Below are positions 33,039 to 40,739 of a stretch of 64,000 nucleotides of DNA, piece after piece (the first letter of the stretch is position 1; each line of letters starts with the position of its first letter). The notes below the pieces were generated by a model. It saw nothing but the letters and a program-made list of their open reading frames with translations. It was not told where the DNA came from and made no database searches. Origin of the DNA: Actinomadura sp. DC4 (GTDB taxonomy: Bacteria > Actinomycetota > Actinomycetes > Streptosporangiales > Streptosporangiaceae); contig NZ_JAUEQY010000017.1 of the NCBI RefSeq assembly GCF_030406325.1, positions 166,678-230,677 on the forward strand. The letters run 5' to 3'. The position numbers and the translations under genes were made by a program.

Positions 33039-33839
33039 GTGTCACCGGAGTACGCGTTCCTCGACCATCCCGGGCCCATCCCGTTCGCGCACCGCGGCGG
33101 TGCGCGCGACGGCCTGGAGAACACCCTCCCCGCCTTCGAGCACGCCGTCGAGCTCGGCTACCGCTACCTGGAGACGGACGTACGCGCCACCGCCGACGGC
33201 GTCCTGCTCGCCTTCCACGACCAGGACCTGGAGCGGGTCACCGACCGCCGCGGCGACATCGCGCGCCTGCCCCACTCCGAGGTGTCCCAGGCCCGCGTCG
33301 GCGGGCGCGAGCCGATCCCGCTGCTCGAGGACGTCCTCGGCGCCTGGCCCCGGGCCCGCTTCAACATCGACGTCAAGGCCGAGAACGCCATCGTGCCGCT
33401 CACCGAGGCGCTGCGCCGGACGAACTCCTGGGACCGGGTGTGCGTCACCTCCTTCTCCTCCCGGCGGCTGCGCGACGTACGCGCCCGCATGCGCGTACTC
33501 GCCGGGCGTGAGGTCTGCGCCGCGCTCGGCCCCCGCGGCGTGGCCGCGCTGCGCGCCTGCTCCCTCGCGGGCCGGGCCGCCGCTCCCCTGCGCCCGGCCG
33601 CGACCGCGGCGCCGTGCGCCCAGGTGCCCCACCGGCTCGGGCGGGCGCCGTTCGTCACGCCCGCCCTCGTCGCCGCCGCGCACGCCCTCGGGCTGCAGGT
33701 CCACGTCTGGACGGTCAACGACGCCGCCGCGATGGGGCACCTGCTCGACCTCGGCGTCGACGGCATCATCACCGACGAGATCGAGACGCTGCGCGAGATC
33801 ATGAAGGCCCGCGGGCTCTGGGCGACGGCCAGCACATGA
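33039..33839 (+). CDS. Glycerophosphodiester phosphodiesterase
   Basis: 266 residues from GTG 33039. PFAHRGGARDGLENTLPAFEHAV and YLETDVRATADGVLLAFHDQDLERVT are the GDPD active-site segments (His/Arg/Glu and the second His). C-terminal VWTVNDAAAMGHLLDLGVDGIITDEIE closes the TIM barrel. It hydrolyses glycerophosphodiesters to glycerol-3-phosphate. Cytoplasmic (no signal). Its stop overlaps the MFS start. Confidence 0.92.
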   Translation: MSPEYAFLDHPGPIPFAHRGGARDGLENTLPAFEHAVELGYRYLETDVRATADGVLLAFHDQDLERVTDRRGDIARLPHSEVSQARVGGREPIPLLEDVLGAWPRARFNIDVKAENAIVPLTEALRRTNSWDRVCVTSFSSRRLRDVRARMRVLAGREVCAALGPRGVAALRACSLAGRAAAPLRPAATAAPCAQVPHRLGRAPFVTPALVAAAHALGLQVHVWTVNDAAAMGHLLDLGVDGIITDEIETLREIMKARGLWATAST

Positions 33840-35224
33840 GCGAGCCCGCGCGCGTCGAGGAGCGCGCCGCCGGGCCTGCGGACGGCGAGCGGCGCCGCGA
33901 GCAGCGCGGCTGGTACTTCTACGACTGGGCCAACTCCGCCTTCTCCACCACCGTCCTGACGGTCTTCCTCGGCCCGTACCTCACCTCCGTCGCCAAGGCC
34001 GCCGCGGACGCCGACGGTTTCGTGCACCCCTTCGGGCTCGACGTCCGCGCCAAGGCCGTCTTCCCGTTCGCCGTCACCATCTCCGTCATCGTCCAGGTCG
34101 TCCTGCTGCCGGCCACCGGCGCGATCATCGACCACACCGGGCGCAAACGCGGCACGCTCGCCGTCTTCGCCTACATCGGCGCGTTCGCCACCATCGGCAT
34201 GTACTTCGCCGGCGGCGGCCGCTACCTGCTCGGCGCGGGCCTGCTCATCGTCGGCAACCTGGCCTTCGGCTGCTCCTCGGTCGCGTACAACTCCTTCCTG
34301 CCCGACATCGCCACCGCCGACGAACGCGACGCGGTCTCCTCACGCGGCTGGGGCATCGGCTACCTCGGCGGCGGCCTGCTGCTCGTCCTCAACCTCGTCC
34401 TGTACCTCCAGCACGACGCCTTCGGGCTGTCGGAGGGCATGGCGGTGCGGATCAGCCTCGCCTCGGCCGGCCTGTGGTGGGCCGCGTTCACGCTCATCCC
34501 GCTGCGCCGCCTGCGCGACCGCCACCGCGTCCGTACCGGCGAGTCCGCGCTCGGCGCCGTACGGGCCGGGTTCGCCCAGCTCGGCTCGACCCTGCGGGAC
34601 CTGCGCGGGAGGCCGGTCACGCTGATGTTCCTCATCGCCTACCTGCTCTACAACGACGGCGTGCAGACGGTGATCACCCTGTCGTCCACGTACGCGACCG
34701 ACGAGCTCGACCTCGGCCAGTCGGTCGTGATCGGCGCGGTGCTGCTCGTGCAGTTCGTGGCGTTCGGCGGGGCGCTGCTGATGGGACGGCTCGCCCAGCG
34801 CCACGGCACCAAGCGCGTCATCCTCGTCGCGCTGGTCGCCTGGACGGCCGTGGTGCTGGTGAGCTACACGCTGCAGACCGGGTCGGCCGTGGAGTTCATC
34901 CTGCTCGCCGGCGCCATCGGCACGGTCCTGGGCGGCACGCAGGCGCTGTCGCGGTCGCTGTTCTCCCACCTGGTCCCGCGCGAGCGCACCGCGGAGTACT
35001 TCGGCTTCTATGAGATCAGCGACAAGGGCACCAGCTGGCTGGGGCCGTTCGTGTTCGCGGTCGCGCTGCAGCTCACCGACAGCTACCGCAGCGCGATCGT
35101 CTCGCTCGTGGTGTTCTTCGTCGCCGGTTTCGCCCTCCTGCTCACCGTCGACCTGCCGCGCGGCATCCGCGAGGCCGGCAACCCCCTCCCCGCCGCGCCC
35201 GACGGACACCGGGCGGCCCGGTGA
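33836..35224 (+). CDS. UMF1/Atg22-type MFS transporter
   Basis: 462 residues with about twelve membrane helices. WYFYDWANSAFSTTVLTVFLGPYL near the N-terminus is the UMF1 family hallmark; FGFYEISDKGTSWLGPFVFA near the C-terminus is another. Efflux is likely, possibly amino acids or peptides. ATGA-linked with the GDPD gene. Confidence 0.9.
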   Translation: MSEPARVEERAAGPADGERRREQRGWYFYDWANSAFSTTVLTVFLGPYLTSVAKAAADADGFVHPFGLDVRAKAVFPFAVTISVIVQVVLLPATGAIIDHTGRKRGTLAVFAYIGAFATIGMYFAGGGRYLLGAGLLIVGNLAFGCSSVAYNSFLPDIATADERDAVSSRGWGIGYLGGGLLLVLNLVLYLQHDAFGLSEGMAVRISLASAGLWWAAFTLIPLRRLRDRHRVRTGESALGAVRAGFAQLGSTLRDLRGRPVTLMFLIAYLLYNDGVQTVITLSSTYATDELDLGQSVVIGAVLLVQFVAFGGALLMGRLAQRHGTKRVILVALVAWTAVVLVSYTLQTGSAVEFILLAGAIGTVLGGTQALSRSLFSHLVPRERTAEYFGFYEISDKGTSWLGPFVFAVALQLTDSYRSAIVSLVVFFVAGFALLLTVDLPRGIREAGNPLPAAPDGHRAAR

Positions 35225-35227
35225 GCG

Positions 35228-35566
35228 CTACTCGCCGATCTTCTTGGAGTACAGCGTGATGACCGTGTCGGGCCGGACGCGGCGGCCCGCCGGCGGGCTC
35301 TGCCGCACCACCACCCAGTTCCGGTCCCAGATCAGCAGGCGGCCCCGGCCGGTCGCGTCCTTCTCGCGCAGGTTGTAGAGCCCCGCGGCCTGCATCGTGT
35401 TCTGCGCGAGCTGGTGGTTCCTGCCGACGACGGCCGGGACCTTGATCAGCCGTACCCGGGGCCGTGCCGGTGTCGACGCCTGCGGACTCGAGGGCGCCGC
35501 CGCGCCGCAACCGGTGAGGGCGAGCGCGGCGAGTGTGGTGAGAGCGATGGTGCGCATGGTGCGCAT
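35228..35566 (-). CDS. PASTA-domain lipoprotein
   Basis: 112 residues. Signal peptide with lipobox LTGC (Cys20), then one PASTA-like repeat: VPAVVGRNHQLAQNTMQAAGL ... WVVVRQSPPAGRRVRPDTVITLY. SD GGGAGG lies 7 bases before ATG 35566. PASTA repeats bind peptidoglycan or muropeptides; as a lone lipoprotein its role is unknown. Confidence 0.88.
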   Translation of the reverse strand: MRTMRTIALTTLAALALTGCGAAAPSSPQASTPARPRVRLIKVPAVVGRNHQLAQNTMQAAGLYNLREKDATGRGRLLIWDRNWVVVRQSPPAGRRVRPDTVITLYSKKIGE

Positions 35567-35794
35567 GACGTGTCCTCCCTTCGTCCCGTGGTGATGAGAC
35601 GCGGCCGGACGCGTCGCGGACGACCCGGGTCAGCGTTACGTGTCGCCCCGGATACATGCGGCGACGAGCGTACGGTGAGGGCGTCGCGCGTCACCGGAGA
35701 GCGCCCGCCACTGCGGGCTCAGGGGGCCGGACACTTTCGGCGATATCGGCGAGATTCCACTGCAAAGACCTGGGGTTGAACGCCGTAGCTTCGG

Positions 35795-35820
35795 GGAATC
35801 TTGTGACGGTATCCAGCGTT
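35795..35820 (+). promoter_or_regulatory. SigR-type promoter of rbpA
   Basis: GGAAT (35795-35799), exactly 18 bases, then GTT (35818-35820) fits the SigR/SigH consensus GGAAT-N18-GTT. It lies 43 bp before the rbpA start. rbpA is a known member of the thiol-stress SigR regulon in Streptomyces, which supports the reading. Confidence 0.8.
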
Positions 35821-35862
35821 GCTCCACTAAGAGAACGCAAGCCGTCTGGGAGGCACGTCACG

Positions 35863-36207
35863 ATGGCCGAGCGCGCACTTCGCGGCACCCGACTCGGAGC
35901 CACGAGCTACGAGAACGATCGAAACACCGACCTGGCACCCCGTCAGGAGGTCATGTACGACTGCCCGAAGGGCCACCGGTTCACCGTCATCCTGGCCGCC
36001 GAGGCCGAGGTGCCGATGACCTGGGAATGCCGGAGTTGCGGCGCCACGGCCCTGATGGTGGATGGCGAGATGCCGCAGTCCAAGAAGGGCAAACCGCCGC
36101 GTACCCACTGGGACATGCTCATGGAACGCCGCTCGATCGAAGACTTGGAGGAAGTCCTCGCCGAGCGCCTCGCGGTGCTTCGCGCCCAGCGCAGAAGGAC
36201 CGCGTAG
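35863..36207 (+). CDS. rbpA: RNA polymerase-binding protein RbpA
   Basis: 114 residues from ATG 35863, GGGAGG nine bases upstream. The sequence is the conserved actinobacterial RbpA: LRGTRLGATSYENDRN N-terminal tail, zinc-binding core with CPKGH ... CRSCG, basic linker QSKKGKPPRTHWDML and the sigma-interacting helix ERRSIEDLEEVLAERLAVLR. It stabilises the principal sigma factor on RNA polymerase. Confidence 0.98.
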   Translation: MAERALRGTRLGATSYENDRNTDLAPRQEVMYDCPKGHRFTVILAAEAEVPMTWECRSCGATALMVDGEMPQSKKGKPPRTHWDMLMERRSIEDLEEVLAERLAVLRAQRRRTA

Positions 36208-36227
36208 CGACCGAACACGCCTTTGAC

Positions 36228-36262
36228 GGGCCGTGCCGCCAAACCCCTCGGCGGCGCGGCCC
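36228..36262. terminator. Bidirectional stem-loop terminator between rbpA and fxsA
   Basis: Arms gggccgtgccgcc (36228-36240) and ggcggcgcggccc (36250-36262) pair over 13 positions with one mismatch, loop of 9. It lies between the two convergent stops. No T-run follows, as usual for high-G+C actinomycetes. Confidence 0.75.
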
Positions 36263-36276
36263 GCGGCGTTTCACGC

Positions 36277-36798
36277 TCAGCGCGGATCGCGATCCTCCTC
36301 GATCACCTCTCCGCGTACGACGCCAGGGCCGCCCGCGCCCGCCGCAGAGCCCTCCTGCGGGCCTGACCCGTCCCGGGGGCGGGGCGTGCCCCCGAAGCCC
36401 TCGAACGAGGCCGCCGCGCGACTCTGCGCGACCCGCACGCGCCGCCCGACGTACGCGGACAGCGCCCACCGTACGGCGGGGCGGGTGAAGGGGAGCACGA
36501 ACAGGAACCCGAAGACGTCGGTGACGAACCCGGGCGTCAGCAGGAGCACGCCGCCGACGAGCACCAGCGCGGCGTCGGCGAGCTCGCGATCGGGCAGGCC
36601 GCCCTTCTGGAACGTCGAGGTCAGCGCCCGCCACGCCCGCCGGCCCTCGCGCCGGACGATCCAGGCGCCGACGAGGCTCTCGATGATCAGCAGCGCCACT
36701 GTGGGCCATCCGCCGATGAGGTGCCCGACTTGGAGGATCACGTAGATCTCCAGGATGGGGACCACCAGGAAGGCGATGAGCAGCGAGACCGGAAGCAT
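36277..36798 (-). CDS. fxsA: FxsA family membrane protein
   Basis: 173 residues from ATG 36798. N-terminal LLIAFLVVPILEIYVILQVGHLIGGWPTVALLI and GGVLLLTPGFVTDVFGFLFVLPFTR are the FxsA signature with three to four membrane helices. A Gly/Pro-rich cytoplasmic tail follows. The family affects phage exclusion in E. coli; its role in actinomycetes is unknown. Confidence 0.9.
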   Translation of the reverse strand: MLPVSLLIAFLVVPILEIYVILQVGHLIGGWPTVALLIIESLVGAWIVRREGRRAWRALTSTFQKGGLPDRELADAALVLVGGVLLLTPGFVTDVFGFLFVLPFTRPAVRWALSAYVGRRVRVAQSRAAASFEGFGGTPRPRDGSGPQEGSAAGAGGPGVVRGEVIEEDRDPR

Positions 36799-36960
36799 GG
36801 CTCCATTGTGACCCGTGGAAGGCATCGTTTGCGCCCGCGGGCGTCACAGGAGCCGCCACTGTCACGGGACCGCGGTGAGCCGTTCGTCGCCGCGCCGGTC
36901 AGGGCCGTCCCCGGGGCCGCACTGGAGTTCCAGGCCCGATCATGAGGAGTCTCCCGGACC

Positions 36961-37388
36961 ATGGCCTCCATCCGCCACGAGATCGTCATCGACGCCTCCC
37001 CCGAGCACATCTGGGACGTGCTGCGCGACGTCGGCGCGGTGCACGAGCGCCTGCTGCCCGGCCGGGTCGCCGGAACCCGCCTCGGGGGTGACCAGCGGTT
37101 CCTGACCTTTCCCGACGGGCACGTGGTCCGCGAGGTGATCCTCGCGATCGACGACGACGCCCACCGCCTGGCCTACTCCGTCGTCGCGGGCGCCCGTACC
37201 GAGCACCACCACGCCTCGTTCGAGGTACACCCGGAGGGCGAGGACGCCGGCCGGCTGATCTGGACCACCGACCTGCTGCCGCACACGCTGGCCGCCAGAC
37301 CCGGATCCGCGTCGAACGCGGCGCGGCGGAGATGAAGCAGGCGATCGAGGCCTCGGCCGTACGGGAGTCCGTCACGGGACGGCGGTGA
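36961..37388 (+). pseudogene. SRPBCC (polyketide cyclase-like) gene with a 3' frameshift
   Basis: The first frame (from ATG 36961) reads a normal SRPBCC domain: IRHEIVIDASPEHIWDVLRDVG through AGRLIWTTDLLPH. After that it runs into unrelated residues and stops at 37335. The expected C-terminal helix IRVERGAAEMKQAIEA is present in another frame from 37305, ending in TGA at 37386-37388. One base has been gained or lost near 37295-37305, by mutation or sequencing error. Confidence 0.75.
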
Positions 37389-37491
37389 ACAGCTCGCAGG
37401 CGTGGCCGCGGGGGTCGCGGACGTAGACGCCACGGCCACCGCCGAGATGGTCGATCTCACGGTTCCAGCCGTGGCGCGGGCCCGCGCCGTA
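37372..37491 (-). pseudogene. C-terminal fragment of a VOC/glyoxalase protein
   Basis: The minus strand reads GPRHGWNREIDHLGGGRGVY then VRDPRGHACELFTAVP and a stop, the metal-ligand end of a VOC domain (RGVYV(R)DP.GH..EL). Upstream the similarity is lost and no start can be assigned. It overlaps the end of the SRPBCC pseudogene. The remainder of 37389-37810 shows no recognisable gene. Confidence 0.55.
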
Positions 37492-37810
37492 GGCGATCAG
37501 AAGTATGCGATTCTCCGCACCGTCGCCCTCCGGTTCGGCCTCGACCACTCCCGCGCCCGCCGCATGGTCCGCGACGCCTCCGCACGCGACCGCCGCAGCG
37601 CGTCGCCGCGCCTCACCGGCGAGGACCGCGCGCCGCTGGAGGGCTCGCGCGCCTGGCAGCGGAGGGCGTTCGCCGAGCCGACCGCCGCCTGCCGCGAACG
37701 CCTCGCCGGCGAGCAGGGCGCGTGAACACGGACGCAACATCGTGTAACTCCCCCGTCACATCCGTCGTCCAGAATGACGGCCACGCGCGACGAAGGGAGG
37801 CGAGGCGACG

Positions 37811-37894
37811 GTGTCCACACGGCTGTGCCTCGACCTCCGCCGCGTCTGCCACGTGACCGCCTGGACCCGCGGTCACGTCGCCCACGGTCACTGA
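37811..37894 (+). CDS. Short leader peptide upstream of the Rieske oxygenase genes
   Basis: GTG 37811 opens a 27-codon frame with GGGAGG/GAGG upstream. It encodes a peptide beginning VSTRLCLDLRRVCHVTAW, which resembles the widespread actinobacterial leader peptides with an (L/V)DLxRV core and Cys residues that lie before sulfur-related or redox genes. The frame contains the perfect hairpin 37851-37878. The next gene starts 48 bp after its stop. Attenuation by ribosome stalling at Cys or Arg codons is the likely mechanism (inference). Confidence 0.6.
   Translation: MSTRLCLDLRRVCHVTAWTRGHVAHGH
37851..37878 (+). promoter_or_regulatory. Perfect hairpin within the leader-peptide frame
   Basis: acgtgaccgc (37851-37860) and gcggtcacgt (37869-37878) are perfect inverted copies around an 8-base loop. 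Placement inside the leader ORF and 65 bp before the oxygenase start suits an attenuator or anti-SD control hairpin. Confidence 0.6.
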
Positions 37895-37942
37895 CGACCG
37901 GGACACGTCCCCGTCCCGTTCGCCGACCGTTGGGAGTTCCGC

Positions 37943-39028
37943 ATGTCCATCGACGCCCTCGCACGCCCGCTGCCGTACGCCGGCCGCACCCTGCCACCGC
38001 CTCCCCCCGGCTGCACCTTCGATCCCGGCGACTGGCAGATCATCGCCCGGTTCTGGTATCCGATCGCGCTCAGCGCGGACGTGACCGAGCAGCCGCTCGG
38101 GGTCACCCTGCTGGACCGGCCGCTGGTCGCCTACCGCTTCGAGGGCCGGGTCGTGGTGGCCGACGACCTGTGCCCGCACCGGGGCATGCGCCTCTCCAAG
38201 GGCCGCGCCATCGACGACGGCCGGGGCATCAAGTGCCCGTACCACGGCCTGCGCTTCGCCGCCGCGGGCCGATGCGTCTCCGTCCCCGCTCACCCCGACA
38301 GCAAGATCCCGGCCCGGATGAACCTGCGCGCCTACGGCGCCGTCGAGCGGTACGGCCTCGTGTGGACGTGCCTGGCGAGCCTGGCCGGCGACCCCGAGGA
38401 GCGGGCCGCGATCCCCCCGGTCCCCCACTGGGACGACGAGGGGTACCAGCGGGTGACCTGCCCGGCCTTCGACGTCGCCGCGTTCGCGGGCCGGCAGGTG
38501 GAGGGGTTCCTGGACGTGGCGCACTTCGGCTTCGTCCACGAGGCGACCTTCGGCGACCCCTCCGACGTCGAGGTCCCCCCGTACGAGCCGGTCCCCACCG
38601 AGGACGGGTTCGGCGCCGACTACCGGTCGACCGTCGGCAACTACCCGCACGGGAGCCAGGTCGGCGAGCCGGGCTTCCTCTGGCTTCGCCGGTTCCGGCT
38701 GCACGTCCCCTTCACCGCCACGCTGGTCGTGCACTTCCCCGGCGGCGGGCGGCTGTCCATCATGAACGCCGCCTCACCGGTCTCCGCGCGGCGAACGCGC
38801 ATGTTCTCCCCGATCGCGAAGAACTTCGACACCGGCCAGGACCCCCAGGAGGTCCTCGACTTCAACCTGTGGATCTTCGAGGAGGACCGCGCCGTGGTCG
38901 AGGCGCAGAAACCGGAGAACCTTCCGCTGGACCCCCGGCTGGAGGTCCACATCCCCGCCGACCGCTCCTCCATCGCCTACCGCCGCGCGCTGCGCGGGCT
39001 CGGCCTGAGCCGGTTCTTCACCGCATGA
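37943..39028 (+). CDS. Rieske non-heme iron oxygenase, catalytic component
   Basis: 361 residues; GGGAG lies before ATG 37943. The Rieske cluster motif is CPHRGM...CPYHG, and the catalytic iron site is EGFLDVAHFGFVHEATF (Asp, His, His). The N-terminal WQIIARFWYPIALSADV matches oxygenases of the vanillate demethylase/phthalate family. It hydroxylates or demethylates an aromatic or other ring substrate with electrons from the reductase encoded next (ATGA overlap). Confidence 0.92.
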   Translation: MSIDALARPLPYAGRTLPPPPPGCTFDPGDWQIIARFWYPIALSADVTEQPLGVTLLDRPLVAYRFEGRVVVADDLCPHRGMRLSKGRAIDDGRGIKCPYHGLRFAAAGRCVSVPAHPDSKIPARMNLRAYGAVERYGLVWTCLASLAGDPEERAAIPPVPHWDDEGYQRVTCPAFDVAAFAGRQVEGFLDVAHFGFVHEATFGDPSDVEVPPYEPVPTEDGFGADYRSTVGNYPHGSQVGEPGFLWLRRFRLHVPFTATLVVHFPGGGRLSIMNAASPVSARRTRMFSPIAKNFDTGQDPQEVLDFNLWIFEEDRAVVEAQKPENLPLDPRLEVHIPADRSSIAYRRALRGLGLSRFFTA

Positions 39029-39981
39029 CCGCCGCGCTCCTCGACACGGTCGTCCACGCCCAGTCCCGCGCCTCCGACCGCACGCTGCTCCTGGAACTGC
39101 GGTCCTCCGGCGGCGGGCCGCTGCCGGCGGCCGAGCCCGGGTCGCACGTCGACGTCCACCTGGAGTCCGGTTCGGGCCCTCTCGTACGGCAGTACTCCCT
39201 CCTCGACGTCACCGACCGGAGCCGCTACCTGATCTGCGTCCAGCACGAGCCGGGCGGACGCGGCGGCTCGCGCCACGTCCACGAGCGGCTGCGGGTCGGC
39301 GACCGGCTGCGCGTCTCGGCCCCGCGCAACACCTTCCGCCTGGAGGAGGCGCCCCACCACGCCGTCCTGGTGGGCGGCGGCATCGGCGTGACCCCGCTGC
39401 TGGCCATGGCCGGGGCGCTGCACGCCCGCGGCGCGTCGTATGAGCTGCACTGCTACGCCCGCGGCGCCATGCCGCTGGCGGAGTACGCCGCGTCCCGGCC
39501 GTTCGCCGACCGGGTCCGTGCCCGCTCCAGCGCGGACGGCGACTCGGTACGCGCCGCGCCGCCGGACTGGCGGCTCACGCCGGACGGCGTCGTCTACGCC
39601 TGCGGCCCGCCCGGCTTCCTCGACGCGGTGACGCGGCACGCCACCGCCGCGGGCCTGCCCGGCTCCGCCGTACGGACCGAGCGGTTCGGGCCCGCGGAGC
39701 CGACCGCCGCCGGCGGGGCGTTCACCGTGGTCGCGGCCTCCACCGGCGAGCGGATGACGGTCGCCGAAGATCAGACGATCGCCGAGGTCCTGGAACGCCA
39801 CGGGTACGGCGTGGTGCTCTCGTGTGAGCAGGGCATCTGCGGCTCGTGCCTGACCCCGGTGCTGGAGGGCGTCCCCGACCACCGGGACGAGGTCCAGACC
39901 CCGGCCGAGCACGCCTCCGGCACCTGGATCAACCCCTGCGTCTCGCGCGCCCTGACGGCCGCGATCACCCTGGAGGTCTGA
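39025..39981 (+). CDS. Oxygenase reductase (VanB-type: flavin, NAD and [2Fe-2S] domains)
   Basis: 318 residues from ATG 39025. Flavin domain with VRQYSLLD, NAD domain with LVGGGIGVTPLLAM and YACGPPGFLDAV, and a C-terminal plant-type ferredoxin CEQGICGSC...C. It transfers electrons from NAD(P)H to the Rieske oxygenase. A longer open frame upstream is the antisense-like shadow of the oxygenase gene. Confidence 0.93.
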   Translation: MTAALLDTVVHAQSRASDRTLLLELRSSGGGPLPAAEPGSHVDVHLESGSGPLVRQYSLLDVTDRSRYLICVQHEPGGRGGSRHVHERLRVGDRLRVSAPRNTFRLEEAPHHAVLVGGGIGVTPLLAMAGALHARGASYELHCYARGAMPLAEYAASRPFADRVRARSSADGDSVRAAPPDWRLTPDGVVYACGPPGFLDAVTRHATAAGLPGSAVRTERFGPAEPTAAGGAFTVVAASTGERMTVAEDQTIAEVLERHGYGVVLSCEQGICGSCLTPVLEGVPDHRDEVQTPAEHASGTWINPCVSRALTAAITLEV

Positions 39982-39983
39982 CT

Positions 39984-40736
39984 TCAGGAGGGGCGGCGGC
40001 CGGTCAGGCGGCCGACGCGGTGTTCGAGACCCCACTGGGTGAGCTTGAGGAACGCCTCGACCATGATGTCGCGGCTCATCTTGCTCGCCCCGTGGGTGCG
40101 CTCGACGAACGTGATCGGCACCTCGGCGACCCGCAGGCCGCAGCGTACGGTGCGCAGGGTCAGGTCGACCTGGAAGCAGTAACCCTGCGACGTGACGTCC
40201 TCGATGCCGATCTTGCTCAGCGTCGTCGCGCGGTAGGCGCGGAAGCCGCCGGTGGAGTCGTGGACGGGGAAGCCCAGCAGCATCCGGGAGTAGGTGTTCG
40301 CGCCGCGCGACAGCGCCTCGCGCTTCTTCGGCCAGTTCTCCACCCGGCCGCCGCTGACCCACCGAGACCCGATCACCAGGTCGTTGCCCTCCAGCGCGCT
40401 GAGCAGCCGCGGCAGCTCCTCGGGCTGGTGGGAGCCGTCGGCGTCCATCTCCACCAGCACGTCGAAGCCGCGCTCCAGCCCCCAGCCGAACCCGGCGACG
40501 TACGCGGCGCCGAGGCCCTCCTTGCCGGTGCGGTGCAGCACGTGCACGTGGTCGTCCGCGGCGGCCAGGCGGTCGGCGATCTCGCCGGTGCCGTCCGGGC
40601 TCGCGTCGTCGGCGATGAGGATCTCCGCGTCCGGGACGGACGCGCGGACGCGCGCGACGATGCCCTCGATGTTCTCGCGTTCGTCGTACGTCGGAATGAT
40701 CACGAGAACCCGCCCGACGTCCTCCGTGGTCTCCAC
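39984..40736 (-). CDS. ppm1: Polyprenol monophosphomannose synthase (dolichol-P-mannose synthase family)
   Basis: 250 residues, GTG start. GT2 fold: VIIPTYDERENIEGIV, DDASPDGTG, and the DAD metal site in VEMDADGSHQPEEL; VIGSRWVSGGRVENWP follows. It makes polyprenyl-phosphate mannose for lipoglycans and protein O-mannosylation. It follows lnt by 3 bp; in mycobacteria the two functions are fused or paired as Ppm1. Confidence 0.93.
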   Translation of the reverse strand: METTEDVGRVLVIIPTYDERENIEGIVARVRASVPDAEILIADDASPDGTGEIADRLAAADDHVHVLHRTGKEGLGAAYVAGFGWGLERGFDVLVEMDADGSHQPEELPRLLSALEGNDLVIGSRWVSGGRVENWPKKREALSRGANTYSRMLLGFPVHDSTGGFRAYRATTLSKIGIEDVTSQGYCFQVDLTLRTVRCGLRVAEVPITFVERTHGASKMSRDIMVEAFLKLTQWGLEHRVGRLTGRRPS

Positions 40737-40739
40737 CGG

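Noticed and set aside
37402..37725. 107-codon plus-strand open frame after the SRPBCC pseudogene
   Set aside because: No family motif or SD; overlaps the antisense VOC remnant; could not be supported as a gene.
37774..39024. Plus-strand frame that would extend the oxygenase reductase by over 400 residues
   Set aside because: It is an alternative frame over the Rieske gene, whose own frame carries the Fe-S and iron motifs; the reductase starts at the ATGA overlap.
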